Shown piece after piece: positions 39,625 through 51,700 of a stretch of 64,000 bases of DNA. This DNA comes from Strongyloides papillosus (Eukaryota; Nematoda; Chromadorea; Rhabditida; Strongyloididae), in NCBI GenBank assembly GCA_005656395.1, contig SRSI01000078.1, positions 248,001 through 312,000 on the forward strand. Reading direction: 5' to 3'. Under the pieces are notes generated by a model. It saw only the letters and a program-made list of their open reading frames with translations, ran no database searches and was not told where the DNA came from. The position numbers and the translations under genes were made by a program. The first letter of the stretch is position 1. Each line of letters starts with the position of its first letter.

Positions 39625-40384
39625 ATGACAAGAAAATAATTGATATATAAATAATTGATTTACTTATATTATACATTTAAATAATTTTAATAATATTTTT
39701 TATAACTTTTTTCGATATAATTGGATGAAAACTAATGCAATAGTAGATTGGTAGATTTTTTTTAGATTATTATTAAAGATTTATTACTGAAAATGAAGAC
39801 AAAAAATTTATGTCTCTATACAATAATAAGATACTTTATGCATTTTGCATTTGAAAATAGTGAGCATTATATGAATATATATACATTTTTCTAATTTTAT
39901 TCTTTCTAAATGGAAGGAAGAAAAATTCTTTTAACTAGTTTGCTTAAATTTTTTAGATAGAAAAAGAAGCATATCCCAATAATGTTTTAAAGATCACATT
40001 TATTTTAACGTTAAACATTTTTGCTACTTACAATGAAATGTATTGAATAAAATTTTTTATAAAAAGTTTTGTATATTGTAAGAAGTATTATACGTTGTGG
40101 CTTGAGTAGCACTTCCCCCAATTTTATATTAATAGCTTTGCCCCTTCCTAAGATGCAGATGTGATAATGCACACTTTTTTAGCTAAGAACATGCCACTAT
40201 GTTCTATAGGTTTCGCAGACGAAAACTACATTTATAGACATAGTCTATGACATTTAATTTTTATGTGTGTTTTTAAAATTAATGTAATTTTGTGCATCAA
40301 AAAATAATATTAAAAGTTTAACTTCTATTAAGGTTACCCTAAAATATCATGAAAACAAAAGTTCAATAACTATTTGAAATATTT
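39625..40384. other. intergenic stretch beside the large inverted-repeat element
   Basis: Includes the peptidase 3' flank. A GC-richer patch at 40,090-40,260 contains the short perfect hairpin ATAGAC-ATA-GTCTAT, possibly the outer edge of the repeat element. No gene seen. Confidence 0.45.
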
Positions 40385-41120
40385 AATATTATAATTCTTC
40401 AATAATTTAATAGATCTAATGTAAAAGATTCGAAAAAGACACAAAAATTGAGGCATAAGTTGATTATTTTTTTAAATCTCATTAAAAAAAATTGATTACA
40501 TCTCCAATAAAAAATATTCTGAAGTTTCTCAGATAAGTTCTAGTCGAAAAAGCATGAAGGAACTCATTAATAGTTTTACGAGCGTAATATTAAAATTTTG
40601 AGAAACACATTGTAAGTTAGAGAAATTTTCTTTATTTTTGATATTTCTTGAACATATATTTTTTGAAGTAATTATCAGAATTTCATAGAAATGTAGAAAA
40701 CATTTTAAAAACTTAGTATAAGTCTATAGAGCGACAATTTCTACAACAAGATTCTTCATTAATTCAAGAAGTATAATGTTAAAATTTTAAGAATTAAATA
40801 ATATAGTATAATAAATATATATCATTGTGTTAATTAGAAAAAAAAGTATCCATATCACAAGAATTAGTTATCAGAACCTCATGAAAATTGTTTTATAGAT
40901 GGAGCATAGAGTTTAAAAATAGAATTCATCAATAGTTCTTTGTGTATACTACATAATTCCTGAAATGTGCTTCAAAAAAAAAACACACAATGATGCCATT
41001 TTCATTGTTTTAAATAAAAATGACCATATACAAGAAATGATCATCAGAATCTTCTAAAAATAATCCCAGTAGATAGATTATGAAATGTTACATTAGACAA
41101 CATCAAAAATTTCATAATTT
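40385..41120 (+). repeat. left arm of the large inverted repeat
   Basis: Approximate boundaries, defined by similarity to the reverse complement of 44,370-45,045. The inner edge fades after GATAGATTATGAAATGTTAC. Confidence 0.6.
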
Positions 41121-41756
41121 AACCTTGCTAGAAAGTTATTTTACTTTGAGACGGCTTTTAGCCAAATAGATTTCTAAAATGAAATAAAAACTGAAAGATA
41201 TTTATTATATTTTACTATATTAAAAATGTTAGCTATAAAATCAAATATGTTTTTCATATCTCACGGGTTATCTGACATGGGTTATAGATGTTCCTTTCTA
41301 TACTTTATATATATCACCGTCTACAACAAATATAATACTATACTAATTTTTTAAAAAAATCTAAAAAATTAAAAATAATCACATTTAACATTTTTTTAAA
41401 TTAATCTTTAAAAATCGCTTAATATCTCATGAATCCTTAGACAGGTTTCCTTGGAATTAGTTCTATTCAATAGAGTATAAACAATTACTTTAGAATCGTT
41501 CAAAAATTTAACCAATTTATAATAAATATATATTACAAACAAGAAAAATAGTTTAATATTATATTTACTTTAGTGAAATTTGTGATTTCGCAAAATTAAC
41601 ATGTGCGCCAATAAAAACTTATTGTATATATTCTACCGTTCTCTTTAATAAATAATTTTTACTCTTTTGTGTAGGAAGGAATAATAATTTTGAGCGAAAA
41701 AAAGACTTTGATCTACCTCCCAAAACAAATATGAGTCGTTGATCTAGGAAGAATGT

Positions 41757-42399
41757 GTGATATCTACTTGCACTTATACATTTTCTCATGAATTCAATGA
41801 TGAGGAGAAATTTAATCTTGCGAAAAACTTATACTTAGGAATAAGAAGCTATATGAATGCAAAAGATATGAAGCTCTCTTCAATCAGTAATCCAAGAAGT
41901 TATTTACCACCTTTGAATAGGGAATTCGTAAATCAGTAGTCGAAATGGGTAAGACGACATTAAAAAACCTGAATTTTATGGCATTATCATCTCACTTTAA
42001 GTTTTCTCTACTCCACACTGCAATTAATTTTATCTAATAGAGAAACAGAGCTTCGGCAGTTTCTAAAAAAATGGTATCGAATTTCAGATTGGTTTTGACT
42101 ATAAGATGATCAAATTGAATGATGTAAAACATAAGAGATTCAAGATCAAAGAGGCAGAACATAAAACCAGTAAACTCATAAATAACTCTTCTAAAAAAGT
42201 AAGAAGACTACTATAGGAAGATAAAGATATTGCAAAAATCGTAAGCAAAATGCTCTTAAAATGTCCATAATTTACTAAGAGCAATATTATATTAGAAATG
42301 TTCAAGAAAGCTCCAACGTACAAAGGCAATGTGTGTAATAAATCAAATTACCCAGGAAATCCAGAACTACTATGCATCTATTGTAAAAAAAGACAGTAA
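41757..42399 (+). pseudogene. decayed ORF inside the large element
   Basis: Two protein-like stretches occur on the plus strand: 41757-41939 (EFNDEEKFNLAKNLYLGIRS...) and 42070-42399, a 110-codon frame broken by only two stops (FQIGFDYKMIKLNDVKHKRF..., then PGNPELLCIYCKKRQ). Composition is coding-like and unlike the AT-rich noise nearby. No family was recognised. It is probably the remains of an element-encoded protein. Confidence 0.5.
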
Positions 42400-42779
42400 C
42401 GATGATTTCAAGAGTGAATACAATGACTAGATTATGGTGAATAAAAGAAAAAGTTAAACACAATTGAGTTCTGGCTACAATCGTCAACACATTGTCCTAC
42501 AAAAAATAAATTTATTCATTGGTAAAGTAAAAAAGGTTTATAAAATTGAAGATTTAAAAGTAGTAGAACAAAAAAATAAACTACATCAATGGTAAAACTA
42601 TTTATCTCTCATGACTAAATATCATAACTGAGAAGGAAAAAGAAATTATAGTAGCTGAATTGAGGGTAATCACTTTATCTGTGAAATACAACGATCACGT
42701 ATGCATCTATTAAAATATTTTATGGTGAACTATAAATATATTAATGAACCTGCATTTTTTTCCCAATGCTTTATCTCCA

Positions 42780-43110
42780 CTCTCGAATATGGCATTTGAA
42801 TGGCTTTTTTACACCGTACTCTGTAATTAGCACTTTTTCGTCTACAACTCTAATCATTTATTCTTTTGATAATAAGTTTACCCATTGGAAGTTTTTTGAA
42901 CAAAAATATTAGAATCATATTAACATCAGAACATTTTTATTTTTGTGTTTATTTAAGAATTTCTTAAAAAGATCTTCAACAAATTCGCGTTTCGTTTTTT
43001 CAACGACATTCGTCTTATTTATATATTCTGATCACTCCTTTAGAATAATCACTGGTTCGGAACATATCACTTTTTGTAGAAATTGTCAAAGATATTCATG
43101 CGTCTTTACC
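42780..43110 (-). pseudogene. decayed minus-strand ORF inside the large element
   Basis: Read on the minus strand, fragments such as VVEKTKREFVEDLFKKFLNK (near 43,000-42,945) and RVVDEKVLITEYGVKKPFKC (near 42,850-42,790) look protein-derived but are split by stops and frame changes. With the plus-strand relic this suggests an element with convergent genes. Family unknown. Confidence 0.35.
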
Positions 43111-44369
43111 ATATGTGTCAATCTGTATATTTCTATTTGCTTCTTATTATTTTAGTGATGATTTATTTTCAAAGGCTTTTTTCACACTAAAGCATTCGCA
43201 TTTACCGTTAGTAAGTTTTGTCATCAAATAGAGGATTTTTTTCTGCCATATAGAACTTCTTTTGGTTTATTTAACTAATTTGTCTTATTCTATATTCAGC
43301 TTCTTCATTGCTTTCATTTTAATATCGTTTCTTGACTTTATATGGAAAATCGAAGTTTCTTTGATTACTTGCTGAAACGTCAGATATTGTCGATTCAAGT
43401 GCCTTCATTATCAAATTTTCAAGAACCGTAACTGTTCATTACAATGCCAACCGTGAGTATTCCCTTTCTCGTCTTTGACCAAGTAATGGGAGCTTTCATA
43501 TCAGTATATTTGTGTTTATTCTATATTTTAATACTGTCTTTTAAATTACTTTTAAGAATGTTTTTGATTTCTTCCATTGGAATCTACTTTCTAACTTCAT
43601 GTCGAAAAATTTAAGTTTACTGGCAGTCTCTTAAATATGAATTAACTTTCCTTTGAACTTATGTTAAATGTTAAACGATATTTAAACTCCTTCTTTTTTG
43701 TCACAAAGTAATTTTTTTATTTATTCCTGGCCTTTCAGCAAAAGAATTTCCACTCATCAGTTTACAGAACCTTTTGTTGAATGAGTGTCTTTTGTTTTTT
43801 TAATTTTTTCATCTCTTGTATTTACTATCAAAATTTTTGTATATGTTTTATTTTTAGTAATAAAATTCTCATTATTGTCATTGTTTTTTATTAGCATTAT
43901 ACTATCACTATCTAATTTAAAAAATTGTCATGTTTTGGATTCATTTGGAACCATTTGTTTTTTTACTTATTTTATTAATAATTTGGAAGGATCTTGGATC
44001 TATTCCTTTGCAGATCTCTAAGCTGAGGATAACGTTCCCTTAAACTGGTAACACTTTGTTTAAGACCTCTTTAATTATTGATAGAAAATTACAAAGTCAC
44101 CTTCTCTTAACAAAAAGAGATTTCTTTCATAAAAAACGACTTGTATTTATATTGGATGTAATTCAAAGTTTTTTTATTCGATCAAAATTTTTATTACTCC
44201 TTGCACGATAAGAAATTTTACTATTTTTAATGTTTTTAACAAGTGCATATACAAAATGTGGTTAATTGTAAGAATGATTCTAAAGTTATTTTTTATCCCG
44301 CTTCGAATGAAAGGAATTTTACAAAAATCTGTTAGAGGATCCATAAGATATGAGGCAATTTTTATATTT

Positions 44370-45045
44370 ATATATAGCACTGTTGATGCTTTATAATGTT
44401 ACATTTCATGGTCTATCTACTGGAATTATATTTAGAAGATTCTTATCATCACTTCTTGAGATATGGCCATTTTTCTGTAGAGCATTTAAAATAGCATCAA
44501 TTGTATTTTATTTTTAAAGCTTATTTCAAGAATTTTGTATTATAAACTAAGAACTATTGATGAATTCTATTCTTGTGATAAGAATACTTTTTTTTTAATT
44601 AATATGATGATTTAAATTTATTATACTATCTTGTTTATTTCTCAAAATTCTATCATTTCACTTTTTGAATTAATGGAATATTCTATTGCAAAAATTAACA
44701 CTCTATAGACTTATACTAAGTTTATGAAATGATTTCTACATTTCTATGAAATTCTGATAATTACTTCATAAAATATAAGCTCTACCTCAAAAAAAATTAA
44801 AAATAAACAAAATTGTTTCTAACTTTTAATATATTTCTCAAGATTTTAATATTACACTTGTAGAACTATTAAAAAGTGTTAGTGTATAACCTCATGCTCT
44901 TTAGACAGAACTATTTTGAGAGGATTCAGAACATTTTTTATTGAAAATGTAATCAATTTTTTCTAAGGAAATTTAAACAAATAATCAACTTATGCTTCGA
45001 TACTAATGATTTATTGAGGAATGTTAATAATTATACTATTTTACA
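44370..45045 (-). repeat. right arm of the large inverted repeat
   Basis: Mirror image of the left arm with approximate boundaries; similarity is patchy over the outer 50 bases. Confidence 0.6.
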
Positions 45046-48000
45046 AAAAATGATTAAATAAAATATAGCTAACTTTAATATTGTAATTATTTCAATACAT
45101 ATTTATAGAAGGACTTACAATTTTAAGACAACTTCTCAAATTCACATAGAATTAACACATTTACATATTCTTTATCGTATAAATATTTTGATTTAACTAA
45201 GCATTGCAAAGAAATCTTTTTTATTGTCAAAATTTAAAAAAAGCAAAAACAACTAATTCTTGTTTACATTTTGTCAAAGAATTTAAATTTTGAAAACTTT
45301 TAAAATATTCATACAATGCAATAACAATCATAGTTAAAGCGAAAATAGCATTCTAAAAAAATCGTGTGGTCTTTGAATACCTATCTCAATGTTGCACTTA
45401 AAATTTTTATTATTTTTTTTGTTTAATCTTCAATAATTTTGTATCTATTTATCAAAAAAAACATTATTTTCAAATTTCGCTTAGCAATAATACTGTTTTA
45501 TTTTAAAATAAACAAAGCGTTTTTTGATCTTTTATGTTATTAAACTGTTTCTATTTTACATTTTGTTACCTATTCAAAAGTGTGAAATATTCATTACAAT
45601 TTTTATAATATACTTTTCTATGTACTCTATAGTTTCACTCAATATTTTGATTTACATTAGTCATTAATTAGTTTCTTTTAAAATCATAATTGATCTTCAT
45701 TTCATTATTTAAAACGATAGATTGATTTTGAAAAATCTTAAAAGCTATTATGTAAATTTAATTTTCTGAAATAGTAAACTTTCCTCTCAAAAATATTCTC
45801 ATATTCATTTAGCTATAAATTTAGCGAAAATTTGATTAGTAACAGCCGAATTTGTTCATTTGGGAAATTAAATTAGAATATTGAATAACGTCTTTTTCAT
45901 ATCCAATTAAATATAAAACATGTAAATAATTTATTTGACAATATTTTAAATTGTTTAGATTCTTCAAAATATTTTATAACTCATTTAATGTATGTATATA
46001 CTTGTATTTTCACTGATAAAAACATCCCAAAAATGTAAATATTCCTTCTAAATATGACGTCTTAAATTTTCTTCTCATCATATAACTTTTTTTCTTCTAT
46101 TGGTTTCATAAGTTTTATATTAAAAAATACATCTAATTGATTTTGAGTAAATATATTTTTATATATTCAAGTATATTTGGAAATTAAAATGATCAAAAAT
46201 TGTATCACTTTAGTGTTTATTTGATTTTAAATTAATTTGGTAAAGGTTGACGGAACAATTAAAATTTATTATGATGAAAATAACCTGGATAGTATAAAAA
46301 GATATTAATATTTTTAATTTGTTATTAAGTATCCAGGTACCTTTTTAATTAGAAAATAAAGAGTATAATAATTATATGTGCATTTTTTCAATGGTGGTTA
46401 AAATTAAAAACAAATTTTAAACATTAAAAATAGTAGCATGTGATGTATTTTGTAGGTATATTTAATTAATACCTATCATAAAGTGTTTAAAAGATATTTT
46501 CTAGTATTTAAAATGACGTCTAGTCATTTATTTATTTTTTAATATCATTTTATACTTAAAAAACAAGGGAAATCTGTTACAAAGATAAAATTAAACATTT
46601 TATGTTTTCAAATTGGATATATTTAAATTTATCATTAATAATAATTAAATCTACTCGTTATCAAAAAATTCATACTTTAAAGAATTCTTGAAAGCTCTGG
46701 TCTATCATACTTAATAATGAAATGCAACCAAATCCGTGTTCTTAAGTACCTTTTTTTAAAACTTTGTCAGTACTCAATATAGAAAGGTCTATGTTTTAAT
46801 TTATATAATCAAATTCTAAAAATAACAAATACAATCATCAAATAAATTTTATGTCTTTTTTCATATTATTCATTTATAATTATTATATTAAAACAAAATA
46901 ACCATTTATCAAAGATTTTAACTTTTTTTCGAAAAAAGAACGTTTTTTAATCTAATAGCAATAATTTATTCGTCAATTTAAATAATTATATAACCATCAT
47001 TATTTACTTTAAATAATTATTATACTTTTAACAAAAAATAATAATAACACTCAATTATTCATTAAATAACTTTCTTGATAAAAAAATTGACACATGTTTC
47101 CTACAAAAAGTTAACATAAAATTTTTTTTCCATTAAGATTATTTCAATAACCTGTTCAATAAAATACATTTATGGAAAAAATGTACCTAATCTGTGTTCT
47201 GTTTTATTACGTCAAAAAAAATTAAAGATTGCAATAATATTTTAAGCCCATCTCACTAAAATGAATGATATACATATTGTTTCTCCATACAATTGTGCTT
47301 TTAAGGATTTATTTCTTTTTTTTTTTCAATTTATGATAAAAGTTTCTATAACTAGTTGTTATTTAAGAAAAAAGAACACTATTGTAAACAATAATTTCTT
47401 AATTTATATTTTACAACAATTTTTCGATAACTTATATCATTAATTTCACCACCAACAAATGATCCAAAAAAGGAAATTTAAATACATAATTTTTATTGGA
47501 TAAAAATCTATAAAAACAATTCAAAGATTTTATGAATACAAATGTAACTTAATTAAAAAACTTAATCAAGTATCATATGAATACGATAATTTTGAATGCT
47601 CAATTAAAAAGAAAGAGACAGGACATGTACAATTGAAGAAATTATGTAAAAAAGAAGTTAATAGATATCTGCAACAGTCGAGTACAATTATATGAAACAA
47701 CGATTTCTATGCGTTTTCAAATAGTAGAAGTTAAAATTTTTTGCGAAGAATGAAAAGGGCAAACGCTCACTAATACATAACCTCATAAAATGTTATAAGT
47801 TTTTTTCTGTCTTCAAAACATCCAATCAGTATGACTTTTTTTTTTATTTTTTTATATTTATTTGAAAGAATTTAAAATAAGAAATTTTTTATTTCCAATC
47901 TACTATTTTACAATTAATTTTCGCAGCTTAGAAAAAATTAAAAATAATATCATTTATATATATAAATAAATTTATATATATATTTAATTAAATTTTATGG

Positions 48001-48638
48001 CGAGAGTTGGTTTTTTATAAAAAAATTACAAATGGGATAGAAAATGGGCAAGTTTTTTGAAAGAAATAAGAGAAGCAAAGGAATAGAGAATTTTTAGATA
48101 TCAAATTTTGGTTATATAATATGACAATAAAATATAATCAATGGTGATTAAAAAAATTACTCAAAAAAACTAACAAAAGAAGTATTTTAATAATAATTTT
48201 TGCATTCATAAATTCTTAAAATTAAAAAATATTTAAATACAATTATCATCATTAAATCAATTGTTGTTATTATTTCTTATCTTTTTATTTATTTGATACC
48301 AAAAATCTATTTCTGATCAAAAATTTCATTCGACTATTGTTATACAGGATAAAAAACATTAAAATTGACATTTGCAATAAAATTAAAAATATAGAAAAAA
48401 AACTATGTAAAATTTTGAATAATAAAAACCTCTTCTGTTAAAATCTACATTAAAATGTCGAACTTGAGACAAATTTTAAATTGAGTAGAAAAGTACAAGT
48501 CAATTTAGCTAAGTATAAAGAATTGTCATACTGTATTATAATTTCATATTATTAAGTAAAATTAAACATAAAAAATGTCCTTTTTTCAAAACATCCATAT
48601 ATATATTTTGATAGACTATATACTAGATTAATTGAGTA
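45046..48638. other. 3.6-kb AT-rich intergenic stretch
   Basis: No supported gene. It contains one clear hairpin (46283-46338) and short TA-rich runs near 47,955-47,990. Confidence 0.55.
46283..46338. repeat. 56-nt hairpin
   Basis: ACCTGGATA (46283-46291) and TATCCAGGT (46330-46338) are exact reverse complements, and weaker AT pairing can extend inward. The size fits a small pre-miRNA or a transposon end pair. No known miRNA was recognised. Confidence 0.35.
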
Positions 48639-48764
48639 TTAAAATTCGGCAAATTCTCTTGCACATTTCTCAGTTCCAGAAATACGTAGTGGTTCCTCAT
48701 CATAATCATCGAAATTTGATGCATCACCTGCTCCACGACACTTTGGTAAAAATGGGGCTTCAAC
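48639..48764 (-). CDS. kin-1: kin-1 alternative last exon B (vertebrate-type C-terminus)
   Basis: Encodes [20 protein letters not shown]... (41 aa) ending REFAEF and stop. It follows a ttttttaag acceptor and is phase 0, so it joins IYQKK exactly like exon A. It matches the usual PKA C-tail: the PKF/C-G-GD-SNFDDY segment that caps the ATP site, a RISG in place of the RVS site, and the terminal FxxF that packs on the N-lobe. Confidence 0.9.
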   Translation of the reverse strand, partial: VEAPFLPKCRGAGDASNFDDYDEEPLRISGTEKCAREFAEF

Positions 48765-51700
48765 CTTAAAAAAATATATACAATAAACAATATAAAATAA
48801 ATAAAAAATAAAAATACCACTTCAAGCAATTAATTATGTATATATAGAAGCATGCTAAATTAGATTTATAAATTAACAAAATAAAAATTTGTAAATGAAT
48901 GATATGTGCGATAGAAAGTGTGAAATGTTAGTTGTATAATTGATTATTGAATATTCCAATTGATAAAATATTTGTTAATAAACTATATTTTATAATATCC
49001 CTTATGGCATTAAAAATCTTTAAATTTCTCAGGAAAGTGGTTTTGACTATCAATGGTAAAATTAATATCTTGTGTTGTGTCAGTAACAAAATGACGTGTA
49101 TCTTCAGCACTTGTAGTTTTTGGATATAGTGCTTCAAAAAGAAGATTTTTCCCATCTTTATCACTAACAGAAAAACTTGGTGGATTAACCTGTGTTAGTA
49201 AAATAGTTTTACAAAACGTTTAAAAAATTGTTTAAAGGGTGTAAGTGGTTAAAAAAGACAAACAAGACAATTATGTTATTTCTATAGCACAATAGACATT
49301 TACAAAATGAAAATAAAAAAGAAGCATTAATAAACATAAAATTACCTTCTTTTGATATATTTGTATCCAATCACATGATTGGAACCATTTATGATTTTTT
49401 ATATCTGAAACTCCATTCTTAAGATTACCATATCTTTTTGTTAAATCAACTTGTAACAAATTTTTAAGTAAATCTTTTAACTCATTTGTGAAGTGCGATG
49501 GAAATTTTACTTTTCCTGAAACAATCTTTTCATAAATTTGAATTGGTTGATCAGCAAAAAACGGTGGATATCCAGCAGCCATCTCATAAATTAATACTCC
49601 TAAAGCCCACCAATCTACAGCTTTATTGTATCCTTTACTAAGAATAATTTCAGGAGCTAAATATTCAGGAGTACCACAAAGTGTCCATGTTCTTCCTTTA
49701 ACACGTTTTGCAAAACCAAAATCAGTAATCTGTAATGAAAATAACTTTAAATAAATTGCTTTTTATTTTTTTATTTTACCTTCAAATAACCAAAATTATC
49801 AATTAATAAATTTTCTGGTTTAAGATCTCTATAAATGAGATCTAATGAGTGAAGATATTCAAAAGCTAGAACAATTTGTGCAGCATAAAAACGTGAATGT
49901 GGCTCCGAAAATCTGCCTATCCTACGAAGGTGGGAAAACATTTCACCACCACTAATAAACTCAAGTACCATATAAAGATTTGAGTTATCTTTGAAAGAAT
50001 ATTGCATATTGACAAGGAAAGGAAAATCTATTGCTTGTAAGATTTTTTTTTCATTAAGTGTATGTTCAACCTGCTTGAGTTTCACGACTTTTTGCTTGTC
50101 CAGGATTTTCATAGCATAGTAGATGCCAGATTGTTTGTGTTTAACCAGCATTACCCGTCCAAAAGACCCAGTTCCAAGCGTCTTTATACGATCAAAATCA
50201 TCCAATGCTGCATTATTCTAAAAAGTAAAATAAATACACAAATAAATATAAGGTGAAATGTTTCATTAATTTATCCATAGATTATTTTTTTTATAAATAA
50301 AATTTATATAATACAATATATGTTATTACACAACCTTTTGAGACCATCTACTTAGCCAATTGTTTTTTAACTCCTTTCTGAACCAGAAAAGATCTGCTAG
50401 GTAGTTTGATTTTTCTTTAATATCATCTTCAGGTGTTAACTCAACTGTAGAATAAGAAGATACTCCTGTACCTGTAACAAAACCATACAACTTTGCTGCT
50501 AAACTCGTCCTATTACCACAACATTCACTTGTGACACTATCACTTTTAGTTAAAAGATTTGAGTTAATTTTTGCATCATTTCTAAACTTTTTAAAACTAT
50601 TCTTATGGAAATTTGTCAAATTTTTTATAGAAAATTTAGATGATTTACTGGAGTTACGTGATGAAATATTATCATTTAAACATTTTTTTTCTCCACCCAT
50701 ATTTATATCAGAGCAATTATTATTTCCGGAAGTATCATTTTTAGATGATAAATTATGAATATGTTTAGAATCCAATGATGAGTGGTTGGTTGATGCAGTG
50801 ACTACTAAAGAAGTAGCCATATTTTAAACGTATCTATTCATAAACTAGTAATCAAGAACAATTTATAATATGATAATCTTTTTTTAATATTACTTTCTAC
50901 AATATATAAATATATATACAAAATATATTTAAAGTAATAATTATAAATATATATGTTATAAAAAATTATATATGTTATTTTAGTGTATTTTTGGAACAAA
51001 TTGCTTTGTAAGATATCTTTTAACTAGTAGGTGTAATAATTTTAAGTGAAGGCCAATCTATATTTAAACTAAATCATTTGGCAAAATATGACACATCTTG
51101 CTTGAAAGGAATGTATAATGCTATATAATATTATTAATATGATAATAAGATTTTTAAAGAAAAAATACTAAGTGAATTAATATTAAACATAAAATTTCCT
51201 TATTAAATTTTAGAAAACAATTTATTTAAAATGTTACAATACCATTTCTTGTAATTATTTAACAAGAAAAATTTTTATCAATTAAAAGTGAAAAAAAGAA
51301 ATTAATAAAATAGATTTAAAGAGAGATATGTTATAAATTCTTAATTATGAAACAAATTTTTAGTATAAATAAAATATATGTTATATAAAAATTTGTAATA
51401 TATTAGGAATAAATTTTTAACGTTATATATATACATACATATAACATAATATGATTTATATGTATATAATTTATGTTACAAATAACATTACTTTTATAAT
51501 AAGGTAAAATAGTACATCAAAAAGATATGATCATCTAAATGTAGAATTAGAAAGTACTCTAAAAACATCAAAATGTAGAAATTTCAACAATTATCGTTTA
51601 AGAGATGTCCCACCTTTTAAATTAAATATAACGATATGCATAAACACATCATATACGTTCAGATATTAATCATGCTTTTTAAATATTATATTTATATGAA

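Larger units (their letters stand above)
40385..45045. mobile_element. large decayed DNA element with ~650-700-bp inverted arms
   Basis: The left arm (~40,385-41,120) reappears in reverse complement at ~44,370-45,045. Shared landmarks include GCATAAGTTGATTATTT, AATTATCAGAATTTCATAG, ACTTAGTATAAGTCTATAGA, ATAGAATTCATCAATAGTTC and CCAGTAGATAGA. The arms differ by many substitutions and small indels (I judge about three quarters identical), so the element is old. Between them lie ~3.3 kb with degenerate reading frames on both strands. Long arms plus internal genes would fit a Maverick/Polinton-like or other long-TIR DNA transposon, internally deleted, but no diagnostic integrase or polymerase motif was recognised. 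Exact ends and target duplications could not be fixed. Confidence 0.65.

Noticed and set aside
43785..44021. 78-codon hydrophobic frame that looks like membrane segments
   Set aside because: T-rich DNA within the decayed element; Phe/Leu/Ile runs are what poly-T sequence encodes.
48928..49164. Open frames on both strands across the kin-1 last exon A
   Set aside because: Shadows of the real exon, which is explained fully by phase-0 splicing and similarity to the nematode PKA C-terminus.
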